NCBI GenBank assembly: GCA_019279435.1
Contig: JAAALK010000082.1
Coordinates: 81,936,989-82,000,988, forward strand
Reading direction: 5' to 3'
Source of the DNA: Zizania palustris
Taxonomy: Eukaryota > Streptophyta > Magnoliopsida > Poales > Poaceae
DNA: 64,000 nucleotides
This document shows positions 61,736-64,000 of this stretch, piece by piece (the first letter of the stretch is position 1; each line of letters starts with the position of its first letter). A model generated the notes under the pieces. It saw only the letters and a program-made list of their open reading frames with translations, was not told the DNA's origin and did no database searches. The position numbers and the translations under genes are program-made.

Positions 61736-63352
61736 GTGAAACAGCTCCCCGGAGAAACATTGAGGCAGTATTTTAAGCGCTTCACTCATACGAAGTCGCA
61801 AATTCGGGGGCTGTCCACATCTTCAGTGGTTGATGCTGCTCGGGAAGGTGTCAGTCATCAAGGTCTTCTGGATAAGTTGCACCGGAAAAGCATCTCCTCG
61901 GTTTCTCAATTGATGTCATACATCGAGGAGTATGCGAGGTCAGAAGAGGGTTGGCTTCGGAGGACTGCTGCTACTTCGTCCATATTGCAAGAAGTCAAAG
62001 TAGAAGTGAAGACTTCGGCAAAGCCGCAAGAACCGGTCTTCGAAGTGCAGCATGATCGGAGAAGAGGGCAAAAGCACCCTCGCTCTGAAGTCTTGAATAT
62101 TGCACCCCCACAGAAGTTTGCACCAAGAGCTCCACAGTCTATGGGGAACAAGGCCAGCGGCTGGAGGCCACCAGGGAAAACGGCTGGCAAGGGCCAGACC
62201 TTTTTCTGCTGCATTCATGGAGAAAATCGAAGCCATGCAACTGACACTTGCAAGGCTATCCTTACCCTAAGGGGAGAGTACTTAGAGAGAACTTCGGGTC
62301 GAGGCGGTACCGACCGAAGTCCGGCAGCAACGCGCCCAGAGCCGGTCCAGGCTGTGGCGCGGATAGAAAATTTTGATGCTGCAAGGCACCCTCCGGTGGC
62401 CAATGTTATGCCACCTCCGAAGCAAGAGGAAGGGCAAGATAGAGGAAAAAGAGTAGTTCTCCCTATCTCCGGAGGAGGTACCCTCGGAAGCATGTCCAAG
62501 AGACAGCGAAGAGACTACGTTCGGGAAGTAGGTCATATTGGGACTTCGTCATCTGCAGCTGCAATGCCGGAGTGGTCTCACGTTCCGATATCTTTCTCTG
62601 CAGAGGATGCAGCTGGTATTAAGTTCCCGCACGCAGATCCATTGGTTATCACTGCTGATATTGCAGGGACTGAAGTCCGAAGGGTGTTAATTGACGGAGG
62701 TAGCTCGGCAGATATCATTTTTGTTCAAGCCTTCGATCAGTTATGCATTTCCAGGAAGCATCTTCTTCCAGCGGCTCGTCCTTTGCAAGGCTTCGCAGGA
62801 CCCCCGCTTGATGCACTTGGTCAGATAGGCCTGGAAGTCACCTTTGGAGAAGGTTTATTAGCCCGAACTGAAGAAGTAATTTTCGATGTGATAGATGCCC
62901 CGTATGCTTATAACGTCATCTTCGGAAGGGGCATGTTGAACCAGTTCGGAGCTGTGGCGCATCACAATTACTTGTGCATGAAGATGCCCACACAAGCAGG
63001 AGTCCTTACAATTTTCGGAGATCAAGCCATTGCTCGGAGGGCGGAATATGGTCATGGTCCCCCTCTTGATCCGAGGCAAGTAAACAGTGTGCAGGATAAT
63101 GAAGAAATTTTTTCAGCCTCCTCCGAAGCTTCAAAGAAGTCCTTTCCGAGACCAAGTCCCGAAGGAGAAATTGCAACGAAGGTCATTGTTAAAGATGGTA
63201 AAGAGTACACTTTTCAATTTGGTAAAGATTTACCTCCTGAAGTTGTAACCTCCTTGGAAAGGTGGTGGAAGAAAATTTGGATGTCTTCGCTTGGTCTGAC
63301 GAAGATATCACCGGAGTCGATCGGGGTATCATTGAGCACAGTTTACTTGTAA
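61736..63352 (+). pseudogene. Tat-2 gag end and protease
   Basis: Capsid end, finger-like CIHGENRSHATDTC (about 62205-62250), protease LIDGGSSADI (62685-62715) and the linker to RT (ATKVIVKDGKEYTFQFGKDLPP). Near 63255 one A is missing relative to Tat-1 (ggaaaggtgg against ggaaaaggtc). The frame then leaves the family sequence (ERWWKKIW) and stops at 63350-63352. Confidence 0.9.
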
Positions 63353-64000
63353 ACCCGAAGGCCCGGCCTGTTCGACAAGGACTCCGGAAGATGTCCGCAG
63401 AGAGAGCTGCTCTAGCTAAGGACGAAGTTGAAAAACTGTTGAAGGCTGGGATTATCAGGGAAGTGGCTCACACAGAATGGTTAGCCAACCCAGTCTTCGT
63501 CAGAAAGAAGTCCTCCGGAAAGTGGCGCATGTGCATTGATTTCACATTCTTGATTAAAAAGCATGCCCAGGTGACCCCTACCCCATGCCCCGAATTGATC
63601 AACTGGTTGACTCCACTGCAGGTTCGGAGTTACTAAGCTTCCTCGACGCGTATTCTGGTTATCATCAAATATGGTTGAAGCGCGAAGATGAAATCAAGAC
63701 AAGCTTCGTAACTCCTTCGGGAGTCTTCTGCTATGTAAGAATGCCCTTCGGCCTAAGGAACGCCGGGGCTACTTTTTCAAGATTAGTTGCTAAGGCTCTA
63801 GGTCATCAACTAGGTCGCAATGTAGAGGCCTATATGGATGATATTGTAATAAAGAGTGCTTTAAAGCACCAGCATAGCCTAGACTTAGCAGAAACATTCA
63901 ATAGCCTTCGGGAATGTGGGATCCATCTTAACCCCGAAAAATGTATATTCGGAGCTAAGGCTGGAAAATTGTTAGGGTATTTAGTTTCAAGCAGGGGAAT
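63260..64000 (+). pseudogene. Tat-2 reverse transcriptase, partial
   Basis: Frame 63262-63636 resumes the family sequence (EENLDVFAWSDEDITGVDRG to KWRMCIDFTF), keeping the finger segment. A second frame change near 63555 (run of A in ttaaaaagc, two extra bases or one lost) leads to the third frame: DPYPMPRIDQLVD, LLSFLDAYSGYHQI (catalytic Asp, about 63645), MPFGLRNAGATFSRLVAKAL, YMDDIVIKS (about 63831-63857), to the window end. Confidence 0.88.

Larger units (their letters stand above)
60420..64000 (+). mobile_element. Tat-2: second Tat element, plus strand, cut by window end
   Basis: 5' LTR, PBS, gag and pol as far as the RT, in the opposite orientation to Tat-1. Likely left TSD is atagt (60415-60419); the right end is not in the window. 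Coding sequence is closely similar to Tat-1 but has its own lesions: TAG at 61733-61735, a one-base loss near 63255 and a second frame change near 63555. It keeps the RT-finger segment that Tat-1 lacks. Inserted in Gyp-4 gag. Confidence 0.93.

Overview
This 64-kb window is plant nuclear DNA, most likely repeat-rich intergenic heterochromatin of a grass (an inference from the LTR-retrotransposon families and the nesting style). I found no host gene. Nearly every base belongs to nested LTR retrotransposons. I placed insertions from their TG...CA termini, 5-bp target-site duplications (TSDs), primer-binding sites (PBS), polypurine tracts (PPT) and conserved protein motifs.

Layout. 1-2506: end of a long copia-type LTR cut by the window edge. 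2507-7640 plus 24156-24236: a decayed Ty3/gypsy Tat-type element on the minus strand (Gyp-1). It is interrupted by a solo copia LTR (3228-4788, TSD gccat) and by a SIRE-type Ty1/copia element (SIRE-A, 7641-24150, TSD gcaga). SIRE-A carries a chromovirus resembling the CRM clade (12355-17868, TSD taaga). 24237-27628: a second Gyp fragment on the plus strand (Gyp-2), joined head-to-head to Gyp-1 inside gag. 27629-32081: two more minus-strand Gyp LTRs with stubs of internal sequence (Gyp-3, Gyp-4); Gyp-4's LTR holds a solo CRM-like LTR (29686-30596, TSD acact). Gyp-4 resumes at 56996-60419.

The break in Gyp-4 is one long copia-type solo LTR (32082-56990, TSD atttg). It was itself hit by a second SIRE element (SIRE-B, 32533-43023, TSD cacac) and by a young Tat element (Tat-1, 44533-55987, TSD atgat). 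A second copy of the Tat family (Tat-2) starts at 60420 in the opposite orientation and leaves the window.

The most interesting unit is Tat-1. Its LTRs differ at 2 of 495 positions. It has a nearly open gag-pol on the minus strand and, in the long stretch between pol and its 3' LTR, an opposite-strand gene. That gene has its own TATA box, five exons and four short GT-AG introns, and all splice phases join to one open frame of 1114 codons. A 60-bp tandem array lies between the two genes. A second unusual unit is the CRM-like element: it lacks gag and most of the reverse transcriptase, yet keeps one 781-codon frame for protease, RNase H and integrase.
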